From positions 1 to 64,000 of the forward strand of contig JAUICK010000006.1 in assembly GCA_030427865.1 (NCBI GenBank): a DNA stretch of 64,000 nucleotides. The letters run 5' to 3'. Below, in pieces: positions 1 through 9,265 of this stretch. A program made the position numbers and the translations under genes. This DNA is from Bacteroidia bacterium (lineage in GTDB: Bacteria; Bacteroidota; Bacteroidia; Flavobacteriales; Flavobacteriaceae). Numbering within the stretch: position 1 is the first letter of the stretch; each line of letters starts with the position of its first letter. The notes below the pieces were generated by a model that saw nothing but the letters and a program-made list of their open reading frames with translations, searched no databases and had not been told where the DNA came from.

Positions 1-962
<962 letters not shown>

Positions 963-1136
963 TATATCTTTAATAATATGAATGAATAAGTTTCAAAAGA
1001 ATTTACATTAAATTAATTTAATGCGGTTATTCTACTCTTTGTTTACGCTGTCAATTTCAATATTTTCAATGAACTTAGTGAATCGCCACAGACAAGTTTT
1101 TACTTACCCGCTTCTAATGTCACCTTTTGTAGAAAT

Positions 1137-1153
1137 GATAGAATCGAACTATC
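1137..1153 (-). other. tRNA T-arm-like hairpin in the rRNA leader
   Basis: On the minus strand the sequence is GATAG-TTCGATT-CTATC: a 5-bp stem closing a 7-base loop with the TTCRA pattern of a tRNA T-arm, preceded by a variable-loop-like AGGTC. No matching acceptor, D or anticodon arms are found upstream. It is either a tRNA remnant or a leader hairpin that resembles one. Confidence 0.4.
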
Positions 1154-1215
1154 TGACCTGTTAAAATCATTCCAAAATCTCTCTGAACTTCTTTCGCTGT
1201 TTTTGTTAGCGGCTG

Positions 1216-1245
1216 CAAATATATAAACTATTTTTATTCTGACAA
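1216..1245 (-). promoter_or_regulatory. rRNA promoter P3 (proximal)
   Basis: Minus-strand TTG (1243-1245), 19-bp spacer, TATATTTG (1216-1223), an exact match to the Bacteroidota sigma-ABfr promoter (TTG, about 19 bp, TAnnTTTG). The sequence continues TATATTTGCAGCCGCT, identical over 16 bases to the tRNA-Arg promoter at 60627. The expected start is near 1209. Confidence 0.8.
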
Positions 1246-1322
1246 TAAAAAATAATTTATTTTTTTATTTATTTTCCCAACCCCAAAAAAACTGAACTTT
1301 ACTCCCCCAAAAAATCGGACTG

Positions 1323-1354
1323 CAAAGATAACACGCTTTTTTATTATCACACAA
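1323..1354 (-). promoter_or_regulatory. rRNA promoter P2
   Basis: Minus-strand TTG (1352-1354), 21-bp spacer, TATCTTTG (1323-1330). It fits the Bacteroidota consensus and lies in tandem between P1 and P3. Confidence 0.7.
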
Positions 1355-1488
1355 ATAATTGTAAACTTTTTTTAACTATTTTTACATTTATTGCTGACGG
1401 ACTGAAGATTAATACCTTAACCCAAATAAACAACTTTTCAATGAACAAAAAACTAAACAAAAACTCTATGGATATCGCTTAGCGGATG

Positions 1489-1518
1489 CAAATATACTGC
1501 CTCTTTTTACATACACAA
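1489..1518 (-). promoter_or_regulatory. rRNA promoter P1 (distal)
   Basis: Minus-strand TTG (1516-1518), 19-bp spacer, TATATTTG (1489-1496), followed by CATCCGCTAAG. The start region is nearly the same as that of P3 (CAGCCGCTAAC), which suggests that the two arose by duplication or are under common control. Confidence 0.75.
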
Positions 1519-1895
1519 ACCTTTTTTAAAAGTATTTTTAATTTATTTTTTAATCAACTTTTAATCCGTTTGTTTTAAAGGAATTATAACCCAAAATATT
1601 TTATATAAAATTCAAAATAAAACTGCATCCTAATCTATTAATAGTATTGCTTACTCTAATTTACTATAAAATGTAGAAACCTAAAGTGTGGAATAAAGAT
1701 GAAAGATGGAAGTGGGAAGTGAAAATTGTTTAATAATCGATTGGAATTGAATTTCTGTTGTAACTACATAGGAACATAGAAAGCATAAATATTTGATAAA
1801 GTAAACACCTTTAGCAAAGAAAAACATATCTTCAAGCTAAAAATTCTAACAAGTCTCTGTACTCTTTTGTGAAACATAAATTAAAAACCTGTGCA

Positions 1896-1913
1896 AAAAG
1901 CCCGAACGCTTTT
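1896..1913 (-). terminator. Weak terminator after DUF4294 gene
   Basis: Inverted repeat AAAAGC / GCTTTT with a 6-base loop. On the minus strand it ends in a short T-run. It lies about 90 bp beyond the stop of the DUF4294 gene, the last gene of the DinB-ligA-DUF4294 operon. The stem is short, so this is tentative. Confidence 0.45.
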
Positions 1914-2005
1914 ATCTTAAAAATCCTTTTTTAAAAAATTAAACGACATGAATCTAAACTTAAAAATATCTTAAATAAATCCTATGAAAAGGGAATTCTA
2001 TTAAA

Positions 2006-2740
2006 CTATTTCTTCTTTTTACGTTTTTGCTTCTTTCTGATTTTAGCAAACATTTTTTTATACTCCTCAACATTCACTTTAGCTTTTCTTTCTGAAATGA
2101 TTTTAGCAAAATCGAAATTGAGCTTAGAATCTTGCTTATTTAATTTATCGTCTTGAAAAGCACGCTGCAAGACATCTTCTATTAAAAAGTCTTCATTAAC
2201 TGATTCTGGATGGTACTCTGTTTTTAAAGATAGTTTAAAAACATTTGCTGTAGTATTGTACCAAAAAGCTTTCCAGCCACTTCTTAAGATTTTAATATTG
2301 TTGAAAGCGGTTTTTCCTGTTTGACGATGAATAAGCTTAATGAGAATTCGCCCCTCAGTATTCGTCATTTTTTTAATCTGATCAGTAAACTCTCCTTCTA
2401 TGTATTTCTGAATGCGTTTTGTATATTTTTTTTGCTTTCTTTTAGATTCTATTCTTGCTAATCTTGCATTTAAAGTATCTAATCTTTGCGATGCCAATTT
2501 TGCAAATGGATAAGCTTTAAATACTTTTCTACGAAACCATAAATAGTAGCGGATATCATCTCTTGACTTAAATTTATGTTTTGGAAACAGTGAGAATTCA
2601 TTAAATTTTACAGTTAATGTATCTCCTGGTTTTACAAAAACATAGTCGTCTATATTATCTGGCAACGAATCTTTTTCTTTTACTTGTGCAAAAGAAACAA
2701 TTGAAATAAACAATATATATATGTAGAGTAGTTTTTTCAA
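2006..2740 (-). CDS. DUF4294 family secreted protein
   Basis: A 244-residue protein of the Bacteroidota-specific DUF4294 family, whose function is unknown. Residues 1-19 form a signal peptide ending SFAQ, so it is exported, probably to the periplasm. The family core starts near residue 60 with RDDIRYYLWFRRKVFKAYPF and runs through a conserved GWKAFWYNTTA segment around residue 155. The C-terminus is very lysine-rich. The start is TTG (2738-2740), chosen because it gives a complete signal peptide. It lies 50 bp downstream of ligA on the same strand and is probably cotranscribed with it. Confidence 0.85.
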   Translation of the reverse strand: MKKLLYIYILFISIVSFAQVKEKDSLPDNIDDYVFVKPGDTLTVKFNEFSLFPKHKFKSRDDIRYYLWFRRKVFKAYPFAKLASQRLDTLNARLARIESKRKQKKYTKRIQKYIEGEFTDQIKKMTNTEGRILIKLIHRQTGKTAFNNIKILRSGWKAFWYNTTANVFKLSLKTEYHPESVNEDFLIEDVLQRAFQDDKLNKQDSKLNFDFAKIISERKAKVNVEEYKKMFAKIRKKQKRKKKK

Positions 2741-2790
2741 GTTTTAAATTTTATTATTTTAACTTTAGCAAAAAAGAGACCAAACAGATA

Positions 2791-4803
<2,013 letters not shown>

Positions 4804-5364
4804 TTACTCACTTTTTGTACCTCTTAACACACTTACGCCTTTTGGAAAAGGGTTTCCAGAAGAGCGTCTAAATGATACTACCTGACCTACATGCCAAAGA
4901 GCATCTGCAATTGGACCATTAATTGCGTTCCAGAAAGGGAATTCTGTTTTAGCAAAAATCATTTTGTACTGAGAAATGTCTTTACTTTCTTTTAAAATTT
5001 TACTGGCTTGTTCTATGTTTTTTAAAGTCTTTGTGCGTTTTTCAACAAATGTCATTTTGGGTTGTTTAGCTCCGTTTGTAATTTTTAAAGTAGCGTTTAG
5101 AATTACCTGAGACAACTCTAAAATATGATCTATAGTTTCTAATGTTGTTCTTGCTTCAGCATTGGGTTTAAAAGTTAAATCTTTTTCTGTTAATCCCTTT
5201 GTTGCCCAATAATATCTAAACCCCAAACCATCAAGCATTCTACTTACTGTTGTACCTGGTGTATATTCTTTTGCCGTTTCTGGAATTTCGTAATAAGGGA
5301 GTTTTTCTTGAGATAACATAAAACAACTATAGAATGTAACTAAAAAAAAGAATTGCTTTTTCAT
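4804..5364 (-). CDS. Secreted DinB-like protein
   Basis: A 186-residue protein with a short N-terminal signal peptide (cleavage near residue 18, after MLSQ) followed by a four-helix DinB-like fold. Recognisable segments are a helix around IDHILELSQ (about residue 78) and ALWHVGQVVSFRRSSGNP near residues 155-172, typical of exported flavobacterial DinB proteins. DinB-fold proteins often bind a metal through histidines. H79 and H158 are candidates, but the third ligand is not clear. The substrate is unknown. It is the first gene of the DinB-ligA-DUF4294 unit. Confidence 0.75.
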   Translation of the reverse strand: MKKQFFFLVTFYSCFMLSQEKLPYYEIPETAKEYTPGTTVSRMLDGLGFRYYWATKGLTEKDLTFKPNAEARTTLETIDHILELSQVILNATLKITNGAKQPKMTFVEKRTKTLKNIEQASKILKESKDISQYKMIFAKTEFPFWNAINGPIADALWHVGQVVSFRRSSGNPFPKGVSVLRGTKSE

Positions 5365-5389
5365 TCTTTATTATGATTAAGTATGATTT

Positions 5390-5422
5390 CAAAAATAAGA
5401 TAATTAATACAAAATTCATCAA
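5390..5422 (-). promoter_or_regulatory. Promoter of the DinB-ligA-DUF4294 operon
   Basis: Minus-strand TTG (5420-5422), 22-bp spacer, TATTTTTG (5390-5397), 25 bp before the start codon of the DinB-like gene. It matches the Bacteroidota consensus. Confidence 0.6.
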
Positions 5423-5458
5423 AATAACATTCTATTTTACAAACTAAAACCACCCGTT

Positions 5459-5474
5459 TGTAACCTATGTTACA
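5459..5474. promoter_or_regulatory. Palindrome TGTAAC-N4-GTTACA
   Basis: A perfect 6-4-6 inverted repeat lying 12 bp upstream of the Fnr-type site and 74 bp before the SQR-like gene start. Its shape suits a dimeric regulator, possibly of the Crp/Fnr or another helix-turn-helix family. The regulator cannot be named from the sequence. Confidence 0.4.
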
Positions 5475-5486
5475 CAACTCTTTTTT

Positions 5487-5500
5487 ATGATTTTTGTCAT
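5487..5500 (+). promoter_or_regulatory. Crp/Fnr-type operator ATGAT-N4-GTCAT
   Basis: Near-perfect palindrome ATGATTTTTGTCAT, extended to TATGA-N6-TCATA at 5486-5501. Its centre (5493.5) is about 42 bp before the start predicted from the TAAATTTG box at 5523, the classic position for a class II Crp/Fnr activator. A closely related site is present at 52606-52619 before the class II ribonucleotide reductase. Confidence 0.55.
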
Positions 5501-5522
5501 ATCATATTAAAAGCACTTGAAC

Positions 5523-5530
5523 TAAATTTG
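5523..5530 (+). promoter_or_regulatory. -7 box of the sulfur cassette
   Basis: TAAATTTG fits TAnnTTTG, 18 bp before the ATG at 5549. No TTG lies at the usual 17-23 bp upstream. The Crp/Fnr-type site occupies that place, as expected for an activator-dependent promoter. Confidence 0.55.
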
Positions 5531-5548
5531 ATACATAAATCATTAATT

Positions 5549-6784
5549 ATGAAAAACTTAGTTATTTTAGGAGCGGGTACTTCAGGAACAATGATGGCAA
5601 ATCATTTAGTTTCTAAATTAGAAAAAAAAGAATGGAGAATTCATATTGTTGATCAATATAAAACGCATTACTATCAACCTGGTTTTTTATTTCTTCCTTT
5701 TGATATTTATACTAAAGAACAAGTACAAAAAGAAGGAAAAAAATTTATTCCTAGAGGTGTAAATTATATACAGCAAAAGATTGAAAAAATTGATGCTAAT
5801 AATGAATTGGTAGAACTTGAAAACGGAACTTTATCTTATGATATCTTAATTATTGCTACAGGTTCTAAAATTGCGCCTAACGAAGTTGAAGGCATGCTGA
5901 GTAAAGAGTGGAGAAAAACAATTTTTGATTTTTATACCTATGAAGGGGCACTTGCTTTAAGAAATAAATTGAGAGAGTTTAAAGAAGGGAAATTAGTAGT
6001 ACATATTACAGAAATGCCTATTAAATGTCCAGTAGCTCCCTTAGAATTTGCTTTTTTAGCAGATTCTTATTTTAAAAAGAAAAAAGTTAGAGACAAAATA
6101 GAAATAACATATGTAACTCCTTTATCTGGTGCTTTTACAAAAGAATTTTGTTCTAAATCTTTAGGCTATTTATTAGAAGATAAAAACATAAAGTTGGTAA
6201 CAGATTTTGCGATAGAGCGTGTAGATTTTGCAAATACTAAAATTGTAGACTACGTAGACAATGAAGTTACTTATGATTTACTGGTAACTGTCCCCACAAA
6301 TATGGGTGATGAAGTTATAGAGCGTTCTAGTTTAGGTGATGACTTAAATTTTGTACCAACACATCCAAACACCTTGCAATCTCTTGAAAACGAAAATATT
6401 TTTGTAATTGGTGATGCTACTAATGTTCCTGCATCTAAAGCGGGTTCTGTTGCACATTTTCAGGCAGAAACATTAACAGACAATATTTTATTATATATTA
6501 ATAACAAACCTTTAAAAGAAGAATTCGATGGTCATGCAAACTGCTTTATAGAAACTGGAAATAACAAAGCTTTACTTATTGATTTTAATTACGAACAAGA
6601 ACCTGTAACTGGCACATTTCCTTTTGCAAAAATTGGTCCTTTACAACTCTTAAAAGAAAGTGTATTTAATCATTGGGGAAAATTGGCTTTTAGATGGATT
6701 TATTGGAACATGCTTTTAAAAGGAATTAAAATTCCCTTTGTATCAAGAAATATGAGTTTGAGTGGTAAAAATATTAACAAATAA
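5549..6784 (+). CDS. Sulfide:quinone oxidoreductase-like flavoprotein
   Basis: A 411-residue FAD-dependent pyridine-nucleotide-disulfide-type oxidoreductase of the SQR type, expected to oxidise sulfide or a persulfide and pass electrons to quinone at the membrane. It starts with the FAD-binding glycine motif (LGAGTSG, residues 7-13). ATGSK lies near 103-107, and the second FAD motif VIGDA near 286-290. Cysteines in SQR-like positions are C160 (MPIKCPVAP) and C332 (NCFIETGNNK). ATG 5549 is preferred to an upstream TTG (5528) because it begins directly at the Rossmann fold and the TTG overlaps the -7 box. It leads the cassette with TusE/DsrC-like and DsrE2-like genes. Confidence 0.85.
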   Translation: MKNLVILGAGTSGTMMANHLVSKLEKKEWRIHIVDQYKTHYYQPGFLFLPFDIYTKEQVQKEGKKFIPRGVNYIQQKIEKIDANNELVELENGTLSYDILIIATGSKIAPNEVEGMLSKEWRKTIFDFYTYEGALALRNKLREFKEGKLVVHITEMPIKCPVAPLEFAFLADSYFKKKKVRDKIEITYVTPLSGAFTKEFCSKSLGYLLEDKNIKLVTDFAIERVDFANTKIVDYVDNEVTYDLLVTVPTNMGDEVIERSSLGDDLNFVPTHPNTLQSLENENIFVIGDATNVPASKAGSVAHFQAETLTDNILLYINNKPLKEEFDGHANCFIETGNNKALLIDFNYEQEPVTGTFPFAKIGPLQLLKESVFNHWGKLAFRWIYWNMLLKGIKIPFVSRNMSLSGKNINK

Positions 6785-6796
6785 AATTTAAAAAAA

Positions 6797-7105
6797 ATGA
6801 TAAAAACGATAAAAAAAGTAGATATACATGTAAATGATGAAGGTTATTTAACCGATTTTTCTCAATGGACAAAAGAAATTGGTGAAGAAATAGCAAAAGA
6901 ATATGAAATTGAAATGACAGATAAACATTGGGAAGTTATTAATTGGATTCAAGAACAAGTAAAAACCAATAAAGCTTTATCTATAAGAGGAATCAAAAAA
7001 AGTGGTGTAATAGACATTAAGCAGTTCTATGCATTATTTCCAGGAGGCCCGCTAAAGGTATCTACCAAAATAGCTGGTGTGCCAAAACCAAAAAGTTGTA
7101 TATAA
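6797..7105 (+). CDS. TusE/DsrC-like sulfur carrier
   Basis: A 102-residue DsrC/TusE/DsvC-family protein, which carries sulfur as a persulfide on its flexible C-terminal arm. The arm reads TKIAGVPKPKSCI, with the penultimate cysteine C101 (Cys-A) conserved. The second cysteine that true DsrC has about ten residues earlier is missing: the place is VSTK. One-cysteine members behave like TusE (sulfur relay) rather than the sulfite-reductase partner DsrC, and no dsrAB genes are nearby. It begins 12 bp after the SQR-like gene and is followed by a DsrE2-like gene, so it probably accepts sulfane sulfur from one of them. Confidence 0.88.
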   Translation: MIKTIKKVDIHVNDEGYLTDFSQWTKEIGEEIAKEYEIEMTDKHWEVINWIQEQVKTNKALSIRGIKKSGVIDIKQFYALFPGGPLKVSTKIAGVPKPKSCI

Positions 7106-7121
7106 TTTAAAATTAGAAATT

Positions 7122-7598
7122 ATGGGAAAAACAAAAGTTCGTAAAATGCTTTTTATCTTATCTAAAGCAACCATAGAAAATGTTTATGCAGCATTTATAA
7201 TGGCTAATGGTGCAAGAATGGAAGGAATAGAATCTGAAATATTCTTTACTTTCTTTGGATTAGAAGCAATACAGAAGAAAAAATTAGAACATTTAAGAGT
7301 AGCCACTGTTGGTAATCCTGCAATGCACATACCAACTATGTTGGGCGGTTTACCAGGAATGGAAGCTTTGGCAACTAAAATGATGAAAAAAGAAATGGAG
7401 AAATTAGACATGCCTCCTGTCAGTGAATTTTTAGAAATTTTAACAGATTCTGGCTGTAAGCTCTGGGCTTGTAAATTGGCTGTAGAAATGTTTCACTTAA
7501 AAAAAGAAGATTTAATCGATGATATCGATGGAATTTTAACTGTTGGAGATTTTTACGCAAGAGCTGATCAAGATAATACTCATTTGTTATTTATATAA
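7122..7598 (+). CDS. DsrE2-like sulfurtransferase
   Basis: A 158-residue DsrE/DsrF/DrsH-like protein of the DsrE2 type, cytoplasmic or membrane-associated, with possible persulfide-carrying cysteines C112 and C117 (GCKLWACK). The family motif GNPAMHIPTMLGGLPGM lies at 64-80. An upstream GTG (7077) is open in frame but would overlap the end of the previous gene. ATG 7122, 16 bp after that stop, gives the usual N-terminus (KVRKMLFILSKAT). It is third and last in the sulfur cassette, before the terminator at 7621. Its likely role is to pass sulfur between the SQR-like enzyme and the TusE-like carrier. Confidence 0.85.
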   Translation: MGKTKVRKMLFILSKATIENVYAAFIMANGARMEGIESEIFFTFFGLEAIQKKKLEHLRVATVGNPAMHIPTMLGGLPGMEALATKMMKKEMEKLDMPPVSEFLEILTDSGCKLWACKLAVEMFHLKKEDLIDDIDGILTVGDFYARADQDNTHLLFI

Positions 7599-7620
7599 AA
7601 ACTTCTTTTAAAAAAAATCG

Positions 7621-7648
7621 AAACCCGAAACAAAATTGCTTCGGGTTT
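7621..7648. terminator. Bidirectional terminator
   Basis: Perfect 9-bp inverted repeat AAACCCGAA / TTCGGGTTT with a 10-base loop, between the convergent sulfur cassette and GAPDH gene. A-rich and T-rich flanks allow it to work in both directions. Confidence 0.85.
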
Positions 7649-7682
7649 ATTTGCTTATAGTATAAGCTGGGGAAATAATATT

Positions 7683-9125
7683 TTAATAATAAGTATATCT
7701 TCTAACTTTAGAAATATGTTTTGCCAAACGTATTACTTGATGCGAATATCCATATTCATTATCATACCATACATAAATTACAATAGTTTCTCCGTCTACA
7801 ATTGTAGCTTTACTATCAAAAATTGATGGTGCAGTTGTACCTACAATGTCAGAAGATACTAATTCGTTATCTAATGAATATTTAATTTGCTCAACTAAAT
7901 CTCCTTCTAAAGCATATTTCTTTAAAATTGAGTTAATTCTATCTTTACTAACTTTAGTTCTTAACTGTAAATTTAAAATTGCCAAAGAACCATTAGGTAC
8001 AGGAACTCTAATTGCATTAGAAGTTAGTCTACCTTTTAATGCTGGTATTGCTTTAGATACGGCTTGTCCTGCACCTGTTTCAGTAATCACCATATTTAAG
8101 GCTGCTGCTCTACCTCTTCTGTATTTATTATGCATATTGTCTACCAAATTTTGGTCGTTAGTATATGCATGAATGGTTTCTAAATGTCCTTTGTGTATTC
8201 CAAAATTATCTTCTAAAACCTTTAAAACTGGTGTAATGGCATTTGTTGTACAAGACGCAGCTGAAAAAATATCAACTTTATCTGGATCGTAATGTTTATG
8301 ATTTACACCATGTACAATATTAGGTACTCCTTTTCCAGGAGCAGTAAGTAAAACTTTATCCACACCATTAGCTTTTAAATGTCTTTCTAAAGCAACATCA
8401 TCTCTAAAAGCGCCAGTATTATCTATTACCAAAGCATTGTTAATTCCGTATTTTGTATAATCTATATCTTCTGGGTTGTTGGCAGAAATCATATAAACTG
8501 TTGTTCCGTTAATAATTAACGCATTGTGTTCTGCATCTACTTGAACCGTTCCTAAAAAATCTCCATGAACAGAATCTATACTTAATAAAGAAGCTCTTTT
8601 CTCTAAAACAGTTTTATTTATTTCTCCACGCGTAACTACTGCTCTTAATCGAAGTTGAGAGCCTTTACCCATTTTAGAACTTAATTCTCTTGCTAATAAA
8701 CGTCCAATTCTTCCAAAACCATACAAAACTACATCTTTTGGTTGAATGGCTTCATACTCTGTTGCTCCTCTTAATTTGTGTTTTACAAACGCTACTTTAT
8801 CTGCTGATTTCTGTGGATTTAAATGACTCTCATAAGCTAATTTACCAATATCTAATTTAGAAGATGGTAAATCGAGTTGCTGAATTGCTTTTGCAATTTC
8901 TAAAGCATCTTGAATAGAAATAGGTTTGTTTACAAATTCTTTTGCGTAATTAATTAAGTTTAACACCTCATTGGCTCTTTTGTCTACTAAAGGGTTTCTA
9001 AATAATACCAATTCTATAGATTTATCATACCATAAATCGTTTACAATGGTAATAAATTCTACTGTTGCTCTTCTAGTTTGAGCTTGAGATAAAACTTCTT
9101 CTTCGTAATTAATTGCTGTTAACAT
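7683..9125 (-). CDS. gap: Glyceraldehyde-3-phosphate dehydrogenase, long form
   Basis: Converts glyceraldehyde-3-phosphate to 1,3-bisphosphoglycerate with NAD(P)+. At 480 residues it is the long form seen in Flavobacteriia, with an N-terminal extension of about 130 residues before the Rossmann fold (YGFGRIGR, 135-142). The catalytic signature SAASCTTN places the nucleophile at C292. The extension has no recognised catalytic motif. It is a single gene with its own promoter (-7 box 9154-9161) and a palindromic operator (9178-9195), ending toward the shared terminator at 7621. Confidence 0.95.
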   Translation of the reverse strand: MLTAINYEEEVLSQAQTRRATVEFITIVNDLWYDKSIELVLFRNPLVDKRANEVLNLINYAKEFVNKPISIQDALEIAKAIQQLDLPSSKLDIGKLAYESHLNPQKSADKVAFVKHKLRGATEYEAIQPKDVVLYGFGRIGRLLARELSSKMGKGSQLRLRAVVTRGEINKTVLEKRASLLSIDSVHGDFLGTVQVDAEHNALIINGTTVYMISANNPEDIDYTKYGINNALVIDNTGAFRDDVALERHLKANGVDKVLLTAPGKGVPNIVHGVNHKHYDPDKVDIFSAASCTTNAITPVLKVLEDNFGIHKGHLETIHAYTNDQNLVDNMHNKYRRGRAAALNMVITETGAGQAVSKAIPALKGRLTSNAIRVPVPNGSLAILNLQLRTKVSKDRINSILKKYALEGDLVEQIKYSLDNELVSSDIVGTTAPSIFDSKATIVDGETIVIYVWYDNEYGYSHQVIRLAKHISKVRRYTYY

Positions 9126-9153
9126 TTTGATTGATTATGTGTTAATTTTTGTG

Positions 9154-9161
9154 CAAAAGTA
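9154..9161 (-). promoter_or_regulatory. -7 box of the GAPDH gene
   Basis: Minus-strand TACTTTTG, a match to TAnnTTTG, 28 bp before the start codon. No TTG is present 17-23 bp upstream. That place is filled by the palindrome at 9178-9195. Confidence 0.6.
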
Positions 9162-9177
9162 TTTCTTTTTTTGAATA

Positions 9178-9195
9178 TACGAAATCGATTTCGTA
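9178..9195. promoter_or_regulatory. 18-bp palindrome upstream of GAPDH
   Basis: TACGAAATCGATTTCGTA is a perfect palindrome, followed by a further half-site (TTTTCGTA, about 9199-9206). It is centred about 40 bp before the predicted start of the GAPDH transcript. A palindrome with a central CG resembles LacI-family operators. The regulator is not identified. Confidence 0.55.
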
Positions 9196-9213
9196 GAATT
9201 TTCGTAAATAAAA

Positions 9214-9238
9214 AAATCCTGATATTTTATCAGGATTT
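9214..9238 (-). terminator. Terminator of htrA
   Basis: Perfect 11-bp stem AAATCCTGATA / TATCAGGATTT with a 3-base loop. On the minus strand it is followed by a T-run. It lies 27 bp after the HtrA stop codon. Confidence 0.85.
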
Positions 9239-9265
9239 AAAGTTGCAAATTTTTAAACTAACTAA

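Larger units (their letters stand above)
963..2005. other. Noncoding rRNA leader and upstream spacer
   Basis: About 1 kb without a credible gene on either strand. It holds the rRNA leader (963 to about 1215), three tandem promoters firing toward the 16S gene (1216-1518), a tRNA T-arm-like hairpin in the leader (1137-1153), and an AT-rich stretch from about 1520 to 1890. That stretch has decayed short repeats near 1706-1720 (GGAAGTGGGAAGT) and 1768-1783 (ACATAGGAACATAGAA). A weak terminator for the neighbouring operon sits at 1896-1913. Confidence 0.7.

Noticed and set aside
5528..5548. Upstream TTG start for the SQR-like gene
   Set aside because: It overlaps the -7 box and adds residues before the Rossmann fold. 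ATG 5549 is better.
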